Below are positions 8,089 through 15,025 of a stretch of DNA of 26,712 nt, piece after piece; position 1 is the stretch's first letter; each line of letters starts with the position of its first letter. The notes under the pieces are model-generated. The model searched no databases. It had not been told where the DNA came from and was given only the letters and a program-made list of their open reading frames with translations. The stretch comes from an uncultured bacterium (GTDB lineage: Bacteria > Verrucomicrobiota > Kiritimatiellia > CAIKKV01 > CAITUY01), in contig CAIZMS010000300.1 of the NCBI GenBank assembly GCA_903934155.1, positions 1 to 26,712 on the forward strand. Reading direction: 5' to 3'. The position numbers and the translations under genes were made by a program.

Positions 8089-8846
8089 AAGCCTTTTTTC
8101 TCCCATTCACCGCGGACGGTGATAAATTGTGATTCCAGAAATTGCTGAACTTCCTCGACCTGTGATTTAACAAAATCACCCGGCGTGGCCAGTTCCACGA
8201 TCTTTCCACCCGTCAACATGGCGATCCGGGTGCCAATCGACAAAGCGCTGTGCAGGTCATGCGTCACCACCACGCTCGTCACGCCCAGCTCATTCTTGAG
8301 GTCATCAATCAGCCGGTCGATCATGCGGGATGACACCGGATCCAGACCGGATGTGGGTTCATCATAAAGAATGATCTGGGGATCCATGACAATCGCGCGG
8401 GCCAACCCCACCCGTTTCCGCATTCCGCCGGAAATCTCGGAGGGGAACTTTTCAACGTCCTTCTCCAACCCCACCATGGTCAACTTCTCCATCACCTTCG
8501 CCTCGATCTCATCCTCCGTAAGTTTTGTTTTTTCACGGAGCGGCAACGCCACATTCTCGCCCACATTGAGCCATTCCAGAAGCGCACCGCCCTGAAACAG
8601 GACGCCAAATTTATCACGAATCCGTTCCAAATCCTTCCCTGCCGCCTCACTGACCACGTCACCATCCACCACGACCCGCCCCTCATCCGGGGTCATCAAA
8701 CGGATCATGTGCTTCAGCGTCACACTCTTCCCGGTTCCCGACGGTCCGACCACGAAAAGCGTCTCACCCCGGCGAACATCCAGATTCACGCCATCCAGGA
8801 TGCGCCGCTCACCGAGAATCTTGGTCACATTTTCAAGCTGGATCAT
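8085..8846 (-). CDS. mlaF: MlaF-type ABC transporter ATPase (locus 1)
   Basis: The protein has 253 residues. The ATG at 8846 overlaps the permease stop (ATGA at 8843-8846) and begins MIQLENVTKIL, the normal start of this family; a longer open frame upstream is only the permease read in another frame. All catalytic motifs are intact: Walker A GPSGTGKS (34-41), Q-loop VLFQGGALLEWLNVGEN, signature ISGGMRKRVGLARA, Walker B IILYDEPTSGLD, and the switch His in VVVTHD. The GALLEWL segment after the Q-loop and the ISGGM variant of the signature are typical of MlaF/Mkl ATPases. It should power lipid movement by the adjacent permease and MCE ring. Confidence 0.95.
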   Translation of the reverse strand: MIQLENVTKILGERRILDGVNLDVRRGETLFVVGPSGTGKSVTLKHMIRLMTPDEGRVVVDGDVVSEAAGKDLERIRDKFGVLFQGGALLEWLNVGENVALPLREKTKLTEDEIEAKVMEKLTMVGLEKDVEKFPSEISGGMRKRVGLARAIVMDPQIILYDEPTSGLDPVSSRMIDRLIDDLKNELGVTSVVVTHDLHSALSIGTRIAMLTGGKIVELATPGDFVKSQVEEVQQFLESQFITVRGEWEKKGL

Positions 8847-9694
8847 ACGTAGAACAACCTCGTGATCATGTACCCCACGATCAAAATGGTCAGGAACGAC
8901 AAAATCACCGTGCGCCGCGTGGCGTTCCCCACCCCAACCGCCCCCTGGGTCGTGGCAAACCCCTGATGGCAGGCAATGATCACGATGATGATGCCGAAAA
9001 GAAACGCCTTGAGCATCCCCACGAAAAGATCCTTGTTGTCGGCAAACCGCGTGGCATTGTCGATATACGCCGACCACGGCACATTCAGCTGGGTCATCCC
9101 CACAATGCCGCCCCCGACCACCCCCATGATGCAGCTGTAAAATGACAGAAACGGCGTCATAATAGCCATGGCCACCAGCCTCGGCATCACCAGAAATCGG
9201 ACCGGGTTGATCGACATCAATTCCAGGGCGGCGATTTCCTCCGACACCACCATCGTCCCCATCTGGGCGGCAATCGACGACCCCACGCTGGCGGCCAGGA
9301 TCAGGCCGGTCATAAACGGTCCCATTTCGCGCAGCATGGAAACCATGACGGCGGCCCCGATATAGACCTCCTGCCCGAACCGGCGCATTTCAATGCCCGT
9401 CTGAAGGGCCAGGATCATGCCGGTAAAGGAGGCCACCACCGTGATCACCGCAAGGCTTTTGATCCCCCCCACAAACATCTGGCGGAGTACTTCGATCCGA
9501 TTACGGCGCTTGAAGAGGAGGCGCATGCACACGATCGCCTCAAACAGAAGCAACATGGCCCTGCCGGCTTCACGACAAACGCCGAGGACTTGACGCCCAG
9601 CCTTGCCCCGCCAGTCCGTGGGTGGCGGAAAATACCTTGGTTCACGCGTGATTATGGTTGTGTCCTCCACCGGAAAAAGTACAGCGCCCGCCAA
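8843..9694 (-). CDS. mlaE: MlaE-type ABC permease (locus 1)
   Basis: The protein has 283 residues. I chose the TTG start at 9694 because it has a near-ideal AGGAGG seven bases upstream; a GTG at 9670 has no ribosome site. The start therefore lies 43 bp inside the preceding gene. The MlaE family domain is clear: SFTGMILALQTG, LREMGPFMTGLILAASVGSSIAAQMG, the cytoplasmic coupling segment TMVVSEEIAALELM, NPVRFLVMPR, and a final helix ILIVGYMITRLFYV. About five to six membrane helices are expected. It forms the inner-membrane part of a phospholipid transporter with MlaF and MlaD encoded directly downstream. Confidence 0.93.
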   Translation of the reverse strand: MAGAVLFPVEDTTIITREPRYFPPPTDWRGKAGRQVLGVCREAGRAMLLLFEAIVCMRLLFKRRNRIEVLRQMFVGGIKSLAVITVVASFTGMILALQTGIEMRRFGQEVYIGAAVMVSMLREMGPFMTGLILAASVGSSIAAQMGTMVVSEEIAALELMSINPVRFLVMPRLVAMAIMTPFLSFYSCIMGVVGGGIVGMTQLNVPWSAYIDNATRFADNKDLFVGMLKAFLFGIIIVIIACHQGFATTQGAVGVGNATRRTVILSFLTILIVGYMITRLFYV

Positions 9695-11004
9695 CTCTTT
9701 CCCTCCTCATTCCGCTCGTATCCTAGCAGACCTTTCAAAAATTCCCATCCCCGTTGCGTATCACCCGCCCGGTCATGCGACCACGACGCCAAGGGAAATA
9801 CCGATCCGTGTACCGGTCCGTTCGTCCGACTGCCCCACCGGGCCAACCCCCAAAGGGCTTCACTCTCGACACCCGCGGGCGTTCGCTCCCTCTGGTAGAG
9901 CGTCCACAGGGGCGACAGATTCCGCTCAACCGGCGCGGTGTCATGGAACGGCCAGAGATCCAGAACGCGCACCCGTTTCATATCCGGCCCCGACCGCTCA
10001 TAGGAAACCAAAGGCCAGACACTGACATACCGGCTGATCACATTCGTGGGAGCGGCCCGGGAACGCGTGGACTCGGCCGTAAGAAGTGGAAATACACGGA
10101 ACCGGTTAAAGGTCACGGCCGGGCTGGTTTCATGGCGATTCCAGACCAGCGGCCAAAGCCAGAACTGGCGATCATCCTGGGCGGTGGTTCGGCGCCCATA
10201 AAGCGGCCACACATAGAACTTATCCTGATAGCGTGATTTTTCGGTCTGGATGAACGGCCAGAAGTAGACATTCTGATCAACATTCTTACCCACGGTATGC
10301 CGGAAAAACGGGGGCAGGAACATCCAGGTTTCCTCACGATCCGTTTTGGAGTGCCCGTAGAAGGGAAACAGCATGAAGCCTCCGCCACGGTTTCCGGGGT
10401 GATCCCGGCGAACCGAGGTCCACAAGGGCCACAGGATGAATTTGCTTTCACCCTCCCCCTTCTTTTCCGACCGGCCGTAAAAGGGAAATACCCGAAACCG
10501 GTAGAGATCATCACCCGTCGTTCGCGAAACCAGGGGCCACAACCAGTGATCCGTCCTGAGATCGTTCAGTTCGCTGTGGGCATACAGGGGGAAAAGCACA
10601 AACTCCATGCGATCCCGACCGAACCAGTTATCGACCCGCCCCCCCAGCGGGAACACGGCCCCGTAATCCTCGCCCGTCTTATTCCGACCAATAGCAAGAA
10701 GGGGCAGGAACCAGAAGGCATATTGGGTATCGGGCTCCGTCGGGCGCGGACCAAAATAGTACGCCGTAAGGAAACGCCAGTCGGTCTCCCCCTTCCAGTG
10801 CCGGATATGCGCCAGCGGCCACAGAATATCGAGACTCTCCTTGCCGGTCAGGGCGTCATCCTCATAGGTAAAAAACGGTCGCACAGCCTTCATGGCCGGC
10901 TTCAGGTCACCCTGCTCCCTCCATTCCAGAAGAGGGGCAGCGTGAATCCACCCGCCGCAGGCGACAATGAAAAACACCAGAACTATAAAAGGTAGCTGTT
11001 TCAC
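9652..11004 (-). CDS. exported WPL/FPFYG tandem-repeat protein of unknown function
   Basis: The protein has 450 residues starting at a GTG (11004), 20 bp after pyrB. The start is moderately certain: a GGAG lies about 15 nt upstream, which is long. A signal peptide is evident (MKQLPFIVLVFFIVACGGWIHA), possibly cleaved after IHA. From about residue 60 to 370 the sequence consists of roughly 20-30-residue units ending in aromatic-proline motifs such as LWPLAHI, FWFLPLLAI, VLFPLYAHS, FRVFPFYGRS, ILWPLWTS, MLFPFYGHS, YVWPLYGR and LWPLVWNR. The alternating pattern suggests repeated beta strands, perhaps a barrel or propeller at the outer membrane. I do not recognise a characterised family. Its 3' end overlaps mlaE, so it is probably co-translated with the lipid transport trio and may be a periplasmic or outer-membrane partner. 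That role is inferred from position only. Confidence 0.85.
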   Translation of the reverse strand: MKQLPFIVLVFFIVACGGWIHAAPLLEWREQGDLKPAMKAVRPFFTYEDDALTGKESLDILWPLAHIRHWKGETDWRFLTAYYFGPRPTEPDTQYAFWFLPLLAIGRNKTGEDYGAVFPLGGRVDNWFGRDRMEFVLFPLYAHSELNDLRTDHWLWPLVSRTTGDDLYRFRVFPFYGRSEKKGEGESKFILWPLWTSVRRDHPGNRGGGFMLFPFYGHSKTDREETWMFLPPFFRHTVGKNVDQNVYFWPFIQTEKSRYQDKFYVWPLYGRRTTAQDDRQFWLWPLVWNRHETSPAVTFNRFRVFPLLTAESTRSRAAPTNVISRYVSVWPLVSYERSGPDMKRVRVLDLWPFHDTAPVERNLSPLWTLYQRERTPAGVESEALWGLARWGSRTNGPVHGSVFPLASWSHDRAGDTQRGWEFLKGLLGYERNEEGKSWRALYFFRWRTQP

Positions 11005-11024
11005 GATGAAAAACCGTCACTCCA

Positions 11025-12101
11025 TCATGCCTGAGCGGCAAAATACTCGTTGATGGCCTTTTCTTTCCCGAAGATCGCGGCGATCAGTGCAGCGCGAATC
11101 CACATGCCATTGCGCATCTGCCGCCAATAGACGGCACGCGGATCCTCATCCACATCCACCGCAATCTCCTGACGGCGCGGGAACGGATGCATAATCACGG
11201 CATCGGGCTTCAACAAGGCCAGTTTGTCCCGGGTAAAGCAGTACCGGCTGATATCGATCTTCCGGCTTTCGTCGGCCGCGTCCCATTCATCCTGGATACG
11301 GGTCATGTATATCGCATCCCCCATCGGGATCGCCTTGTCGAAATCGCTCATCACCTCGTGCTTCACCCCGGCACTCCGGAGAAGTCCCAGGATGTCCTCC
11401 CCGATCTGGAGTTCTGCGGGAGCGACAAACAGCATCCTGACATCCCGGTAATTGGTCAACAGCCACGCCAGGGACCGGACGGTTCTTCCGCGCGCCAGAT
11501 CGCCGACAAAGACAATGGTTTTGCCGTCGATGCTCCCGCGTTTTTCAAAGCTCCGCTGCAGGGTATAGATGTCCAGCAACGCCTGCGTGGGATGCTGATC
11601 CTTTCCTGATCCTGCATTGATGATCGGAACCGGCCGTTCCGTATTCGAAAGCAACCAGGCCATGCGTTCCGCCAAGCCACCGATCTGGGAGCGCATGACA
11701 ATGAGATCAAAGTAAGAACTGAAGGTGCGCACCGAATCCTCCTGCGTCTCCCCCTTGAACTCACTGGAGGTGGCGGTATCACGAACCTCCCCGATATTCA
11801 TCCCCAGAATCTCGCAGGCCGAACAGAATGACAGGAAGGTACGGCTACTCGGCTGACTGAAGTAAAGCATCGCCCGCTGATTGGGTAGAAGACTACGCAG
11901 AAAGGTCATCCCGGACTCCTGCTTGGAAATCCGCCGGATATGGGTGGCCAGGGAGCCCAACTCTTCCAGCCTTTTCCGATTGAACTGCTGGGCCACAAGA
12001 ACATGGTACTCGCGCTCGTCTTTTGCCAGATAACGACCCTTTTCGCCTAATTCCAGCTCGCGAAACGCATCCCACGTGATGTCACTCAATTGTACCGTCA
12101 T
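11025..12101 (-). CDS. pyrB: aspartate carbamoyltransferase catalytic subunit, long form
   Basis: The protein has 358 residues, about 45 more than Escherichia coli PyrB, the excess lying mostly before the carbamoyl-phosphate domain. It catalyses carbamoyl phosphate plus aspartate to carbamoyl aspartate in pyrimidine synthesis. The carbamoyl-phosphate loop is FSQPSSRT (residues 81-88; usual form PSTRT). The adjacent-subunit Lys lies in SSEFKGETQEDS (about 116), the substrate His in HPTQALLD (170-173), then GDLARGRTVRSL, the Asp-binding Arg in MTRIQDEW, and HPFPRRQEI in place of the usual HPLPR. The ending QMRNGMWIRAALI matches ATCase rather than OTCase. The ATG at 12101 follows GGAGAG and lies 12 bp after argF. 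No pyrI regulatory gene is present. Confidence 0.9.
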   Translation of the reverse strand: MTVQLSDITWDAFRELELGEKGRYLAKDEREYHVLVAQQFNRKRLEELGSLATHIRRISKQESGMTFLRSLLPNQRAMLYFSQPSSRTFLSFCSACEILGMNIGEVRDTATSSEFKGETQEDSVRTFSSYFDLIVMRSQIGGLAERMAWLLSNTERPVPIINAGSGKDQHPTQALLDIYTLQRSFEKRGSIDGKTIVFVGDLARGRTVRSLAWLLTNYRDVRMLFVAPAELQIGEDILGLLRSAGVKHEVMSDFDKAIPMGDAIYMTRIQDEWDAADESRKIDISRYCFTRDKLALLKPDAVIMHPFPRRQEIAVDVDEDPRAVYWRQMRNGMWIRAALIAAIFGKEKAINEYFAAQA

Positions 12102-12113
12102 CGTGATCTCTCC

Positions 12114-13106
12114 TTATGCAACCAGGGACGCAACCATGACCGCCTTGATGGTGTGGACACGGTTTTCCGCCTCGTCAAATACCCGGGAGAACGGCGCCTC
12201 AAACACCTCATCCGTCACCTCCAAGGGCCCGATCTTCTGGGTCAATTCAGTATGGTAATCATGAAACGCGGGCAGACAGTGCAGAAAAATCACCTGCCCG
12301 TCCTCCAGGTGTCCCGTGCGCTTCATCAGGTCCATATTGATCTGGTAAGGACGGAGCAGCTTCAACCGCTCATCAAATTTCTTTTCCTCACCCATCGAGA
12401 CCCAGACATCGGTATACACCACATTGGCGCCCTCCACGGCCTGGAGGGGATTGGTGCTGACGGTCACACTGCCGCCGCGTTCGGCGGCCATGGCCGCCGC
12501 TTCCCGACACAACTCTGCCGGCGGCGCCAGTTCCGCCGGGGCGCAGTCCACAAAATGCATCCCCGTGCGGGCGCATCCGATCATGAGGGTATTCGCCACA
12601 TTGTTCCGGCCATCCCCGATATACACCACCTTCAGCCCCTTGAGTTTCCCGAAATGCTCACGGATCGTCAACAGGTCGGCCAAAACCTGGGTGGGATGCC
12701 AGTCATCCGTCAGCGCATTCCACACGGGAACCCCGGAATATTTCGCCAGTTGCTCAACCGTCTGCTGCTTGAAGCCACGGAAGGCAATCCCGTCAAACAT
12801 CCGCCCGAGCACGCGCGCCGTATCGATGATAGATTCCTTTTTCCCGAAATGAATGTCATGGGTGCCCAGATACTCCGCCCCCCCCCCTTCGTCCCGGGCG
12901 GCCACGGTGAAGGCGCAGCGAGTTCGTGTTGACGACTTTTCGAAGATCAGCGCAATATTTTTCCTGCGGAGGGAGTCACCGCGAATCCCCAGATGTTTCT
13001 TGCGCTTGAAATCCTCCGCCAGATCCAGCAGATGAAACAGTTCACCGTCGGACAGATCATCTAACCGCAATAAACTGCGTCCCTTTAGCGATGCCGATTC
13101 CTTCAT
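12114..13106 (-). CDS. argF: ornithine carbamoyltransferase
   Basis: The protein has 330 residues, normal for the family. It makes citrulline from ornithine and carbamoyl phosphate in arginine synthesis. Diagnostic motifs are all present: SSTRTR carbamoyl-phosphate loop (58-63), HPTQ (137-140), the ornithine-binding DVWVSMG (233-239), and the catalytic HCLP (276-279) followed by AFHD. The ATG at 13106 follows AAGGAG with seven-base spacing. It sits 13 bp after the beta-repeat protein gene and 12 bp before pyrB, so two enzymes that compete for carbamoyl phosphate are encoded back to back. No arginine box was recognised. Confidence 0.95.
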   Translation of the reverse strand: MKESASLKGRSLLRLDDLSDGELFHLLDLAEDFKRKKHLGIRGDSLRRKNIALIFEKSSTRTRCAFTVAARDEGGGAEYLGTHDIHFGKKESIIDTARVLGRMFDGIAFRGFKQQTVEQLAKYSGVPVWNALTDDWHPTQVLADLLTIREHFGKLKGLKVVYIGDGRNNVANTLMIGCARTGMHFVDCAPAELAPPAELCREAAAMAAERGGSVTVSTNPLQAVEGANVVYTDVWVSMGEEKKFDERLKLLRPYQINMDLMKRTGHLEDGQVIFLHCLPAFHDYHTELTQKIGPLEVTDEVFEAPFSRVFDEAENRVHTIKAVMVASLVA

Positions 13107-13119
13107 CAGTCACTCCTTC

Positions 13120-13953
13120 TTACGGCGCCTTCCACACACTCTTGCGGCCGCCGCCAAACACTTCCATGGTCGGGGCATTGGTCAACGGCACCATGATCGC
13201 CACCTCCACCCGGTTGGTTCCATACAGATTGAAGGAGGGCTCGTTATTCAGCACGGACAAGGCCATTTGATTGTCCCCCTCATGCTTGAAAAATCCGAAC
13301 GCCGGTTCATCCTCCTTCGTAATTCCAAGTCCCACCCGTTTTTGCCCGCCCCGGTCGAAAAAGCACATGCTGGATCCTTTGCGGTCAGAGGTCAGGGAAG
13401 CCCTATCCCTCCCGGTTTCATCACTGAAATTGACGGTTGCCGCCTCCCCATACAACCCAATGCCCGTCCGCTTCATCTCGCGTCGGTCATAGAAAAACAG
13501 ACTGGCCCAGTCATCCCGGGAGAATAAGGCAGCACGTTTCTTTCCCTGCGGATCGCGAAGCACCAGGCCCGGCCAGCCTTCCATGATGCCCAGCACCGCG
13601 CGCTCGTTCTGACCCACATCAAAAATCGCCAAGGCCGGTTCGCCCCGCCGGGTCATTCCCACCCCCATCCGCTGCTGTCCCTGTTGATCAAAGAAGATCA
13701 GGCGCGGCCCGCCCTCGGCAATTCCGAGCCAGGCCCGCATCTGTCCATCCGGATCCCGAAGCACAACATGGCCGGCGTCAACCTGTCGGAATCGGCCGAT
13801 GGAATTATCATCGGCCTGACTCAAGCCCATGACAATGCTGGCCCCCGCCACAACGGCCAAAAGTCCCGTGGCCCACCGGAAAAATCGTGTCTCGCGTTCC
13901 AGGCGCTTCACGCGCTGTTCCATTCCTGCCAATATCGCTTCCTGTGAATTCAT
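13120..13953 (-). CDS. membrane-anchored beta-repeat protein of unknown function
   Basis: The protein has 277 residues. I chose the ATG at 13953 because GGGAGG lies eight bases upstream; an ATG at 13968 overlaps that ribosome site. An N-terminal coiled-coil-like stretch (MEQRVKRLERETRFF) is followed by one membrane helix (WATGLLAVVAGASIVMGL) and then, from about residue 50, a series of roughly 23-27-residue repeats of the form R-x-hydrophobic-LGI-x(2-4)-G-x-P-x-hydrophobic-F-x-D-x-x-G-x-x-R. Examples are WLGIAEGGPRLIFFDQQGQQR, VLGIMEGWPGLVLRDPQGKKR and GLGITKEDEPAFGFF. The pattern suggests a beta solenoid or propeller. I cannot assign a function. It is the first gene of the run argF-pyrB-WPL protein-mlaEFD. 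Confidence 0.85.
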   Translation of the reverse strand: MNSQEAILAGMEQRVKRLERETRFFRWATGLLAVVAGASIVMGLSQADDNSIGRFRQVDAGHVVLRDPDGQMRAWLGIAEGGPRLIFFDQQGQQRMGVGMTRRGEPALAIFDVGQNERAVLGIMEGWPGLVLRDPQGKKRAALFSRDDWASLFFYDRREMKRTGIGLYGEAATVNFSDETGRDRASLTSDRKGSSMCFFDRGGQKRVGLGITKEDEPAFGFFKHEGDNQMALSVLNNEPSFNLYGTNRVEVAIMVPLTNAPTMEVFGGGRKSVWKAP

Positions 13954-13990
13954 GCATTTCCTCCCCATGCCGAATCTAGTTTATTACCCG

Positions 13991-14097
13991 TCTCATAATT
14001 GACTTTACATAATCGGGTAGGGAGGCCTCTCCGAGGTCTCCGCAGACGGCTCGGAGAGCCGTCCCTACCCTAAGTTCATGTCCGGTCAATTATGAGA
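13991..14097. repeat. nested palindromic intergenic element (MITE/REP-like)
   Basis: Outer arms are a perfect 13-bp inverted repeat (TCTCATAATTGAC at 13991-14003 and its complement at 14085-14097). Inside lie a perfect 9-bp pair (GGGTAGGGA 14015-14023 with TCCCTACCC 14062-14070) and an imperfect continuation (GGCCTCTCCGAGG against CGGCTCGGAGAGC). The right half is itself a perfect small hairpin: CGGCTC, loop GGA, GAGCCG (14047-14061). The element starts five bases beyond the lipoprotein stop and fills the gap before the next gene. No coding capacity and no clear target duplication, although CCGTC occurs at both edges. It may be a mobile palindromic unit and may also act as a terminator. Confidence 0.75.
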
Positions 14098-14101
14098 TCC
14101 G

Positions 14102-15025
14102 TCATAACTCCTTCATCACCGCAGCCGCTAGCGCCTTCTGACCGGCCAGGCCGCTTCGCTCCGCCAAATCCAAAGCCTGGCGGGCTGAGCCCATTGCCGA
14201 CGCCCGGTTCCCGGCCGCGAGCAGGCTTTGCGCCGAACGGATCCGGCAATCAAACGCCTCCGCCCATTTCTCCATCTTCTCGAAATGTTGCGCGGCGCCG
14301 TCCAAGGCCGATACCATATCCTTGAACTGTCCCGCTTTCTTCAGCCAATCGGCCCGGCTCAGCTGGAGTGCCCCGACATCGCCGGCCAATACCCCGGCCT
14401 GCACCAACCCGACCGCGACCGCTTCGAGGCGGGCCTGAATTAAGGCAGGGGTTTTCCCCGAAACCGCTGATTTCGCGGCCTTGTGAAATTCCCGTGCGCC
14501 CTGAACCTGTCCCGACACAAGCGCCGCCTCACTCTGCAGAAGCAGGGCATGAACCCGTCCTTCGCGGTCGGCACCCGCCAGCACCGCCTGCCGGGCCAAC
14601 TGCCCGCTTTCGTCGGCCGCACCGGACAACCGCGCCACTTCCGACTCCGCCAAGCGGATTCGCGCGGCCTCCTGTCCTTTCACGCCAGCCAGCGCCTCCG
14701 CCTGGTTCAACAACCCGCGCGCCTCATCCAATTTCCCCGCCATCATCCGGCACAGGGCCAGATTATAGGCGTTGCGAGAAATCTCCACACGGTTATCGCT
14801 CAAGCGGGCCCGCTGCAACGCCTTCCCATACAGGGCATCCGCCCGCTCCACCTCACCCCGGTGATAGGCGGCATTGGCTCCGTCGGAAAGCCCCTTGATC
14901 TCGGGATCAAGCCTAGACGGTTTCGGGGTGGAGCAGCCGGAAACGATCACAAGCACGGCAAGCCCTCCAAGGACTGAGGCCTGCCCCCTTAATCCCGAAC
15001 CCTGAACCCTGAATCCTCTCTTCAC
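14102..15025 (-). CDS. helical-repeat (TPR-like) lipoprotein of MCE locus 2
   Basis: The protein has 307 residues with a GTG start at 15025 supported by AAGGAGG at seven-base spacing; GTGA overlaps the stop of the MCE gene. The signal peptide ends in a lipobox (LVIVSGC, Cys about 31). The n-region before the hydrophobic core is unusual: it is encoded by a four-copy heptanucleotide repeat and reads RGFRVQGSGLRGQ. The mature part is almost all alpha-helical with Ala-rich TPR-like units (AAYHRGEVERADALYGKALQRA, NLALCRMMAGKLDEARGLLNQAEALA, AEAFDCRIRSAQSLLAAGN). Being last in an mlaE-ATPase-mlaD run, it is a candidate outer-membrane or periplasmic partner of that transporter, the position often held by a lipoprotein in MCE operons. 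Confidence 0.87.
   Translation of the reverse strand: MKRGFRVQGSGLRGQASVLGGLAVLVIVSGCSTPKPSRLDPEIKGLSDGANAAYHRGEVERADALYGKALQRARLSDNRVEISRNAYNLALCRMMAGKLDEARGLLNQAEALAGVKGQEAARIRLAESEVARLSGAADESGQLARQAVLAGADREGRVHALLLQSEAALVSGQVQGAREFHKAAKSAVSGKTPALIQARLEAVAVGLVQAGVLAGDVGALQLSRADWLKKAGQFKDMVSALDGAAQHFEKMEKWAEAFDCRIRSAQSLLAAGNRASAMGSARQALDLAERSGLAGQKALAAAVMKEL
14991..15018. repeat. heptanucleotide tandem repeat inside the lipoprotein gene
   Basis: Four consecutive 7-bp units with consensus AAcCCTG on the + strand (the outer two diverged) occupy codons about 3-12 of the lipoprotein gene. Because 28 bp is not a multiple of three, gain or loss of one unit would shift the frame relative to the start codon. 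Confidence 0.7.

Noticed and set aside
8847..9077. 77-residue N-terminal extension of the MlaF frame
   Set aside because: It overlaps the permease coding sequence in another frame, is His/Gly-rich, and the ATG at 8846 gives the normal family start with ATGA coupling.
10297..10995. Plus-strand open frame (232 residues) over the WPL-repeat gene
   Set aside because: The minus-strand frame has a signal peptide and regular repeats; the plus-strand frame only mirrors those repeats and has no recognisable domain.
12090..12932. Long plus-strand open frame (280 residues) over argF
   Set aside because: It is antisense to a confidently identified ornithine carbamoyltransferase, has no family resemblance, and is rich in His, Arg and Pro as expected from a GC-rich opposite strand.
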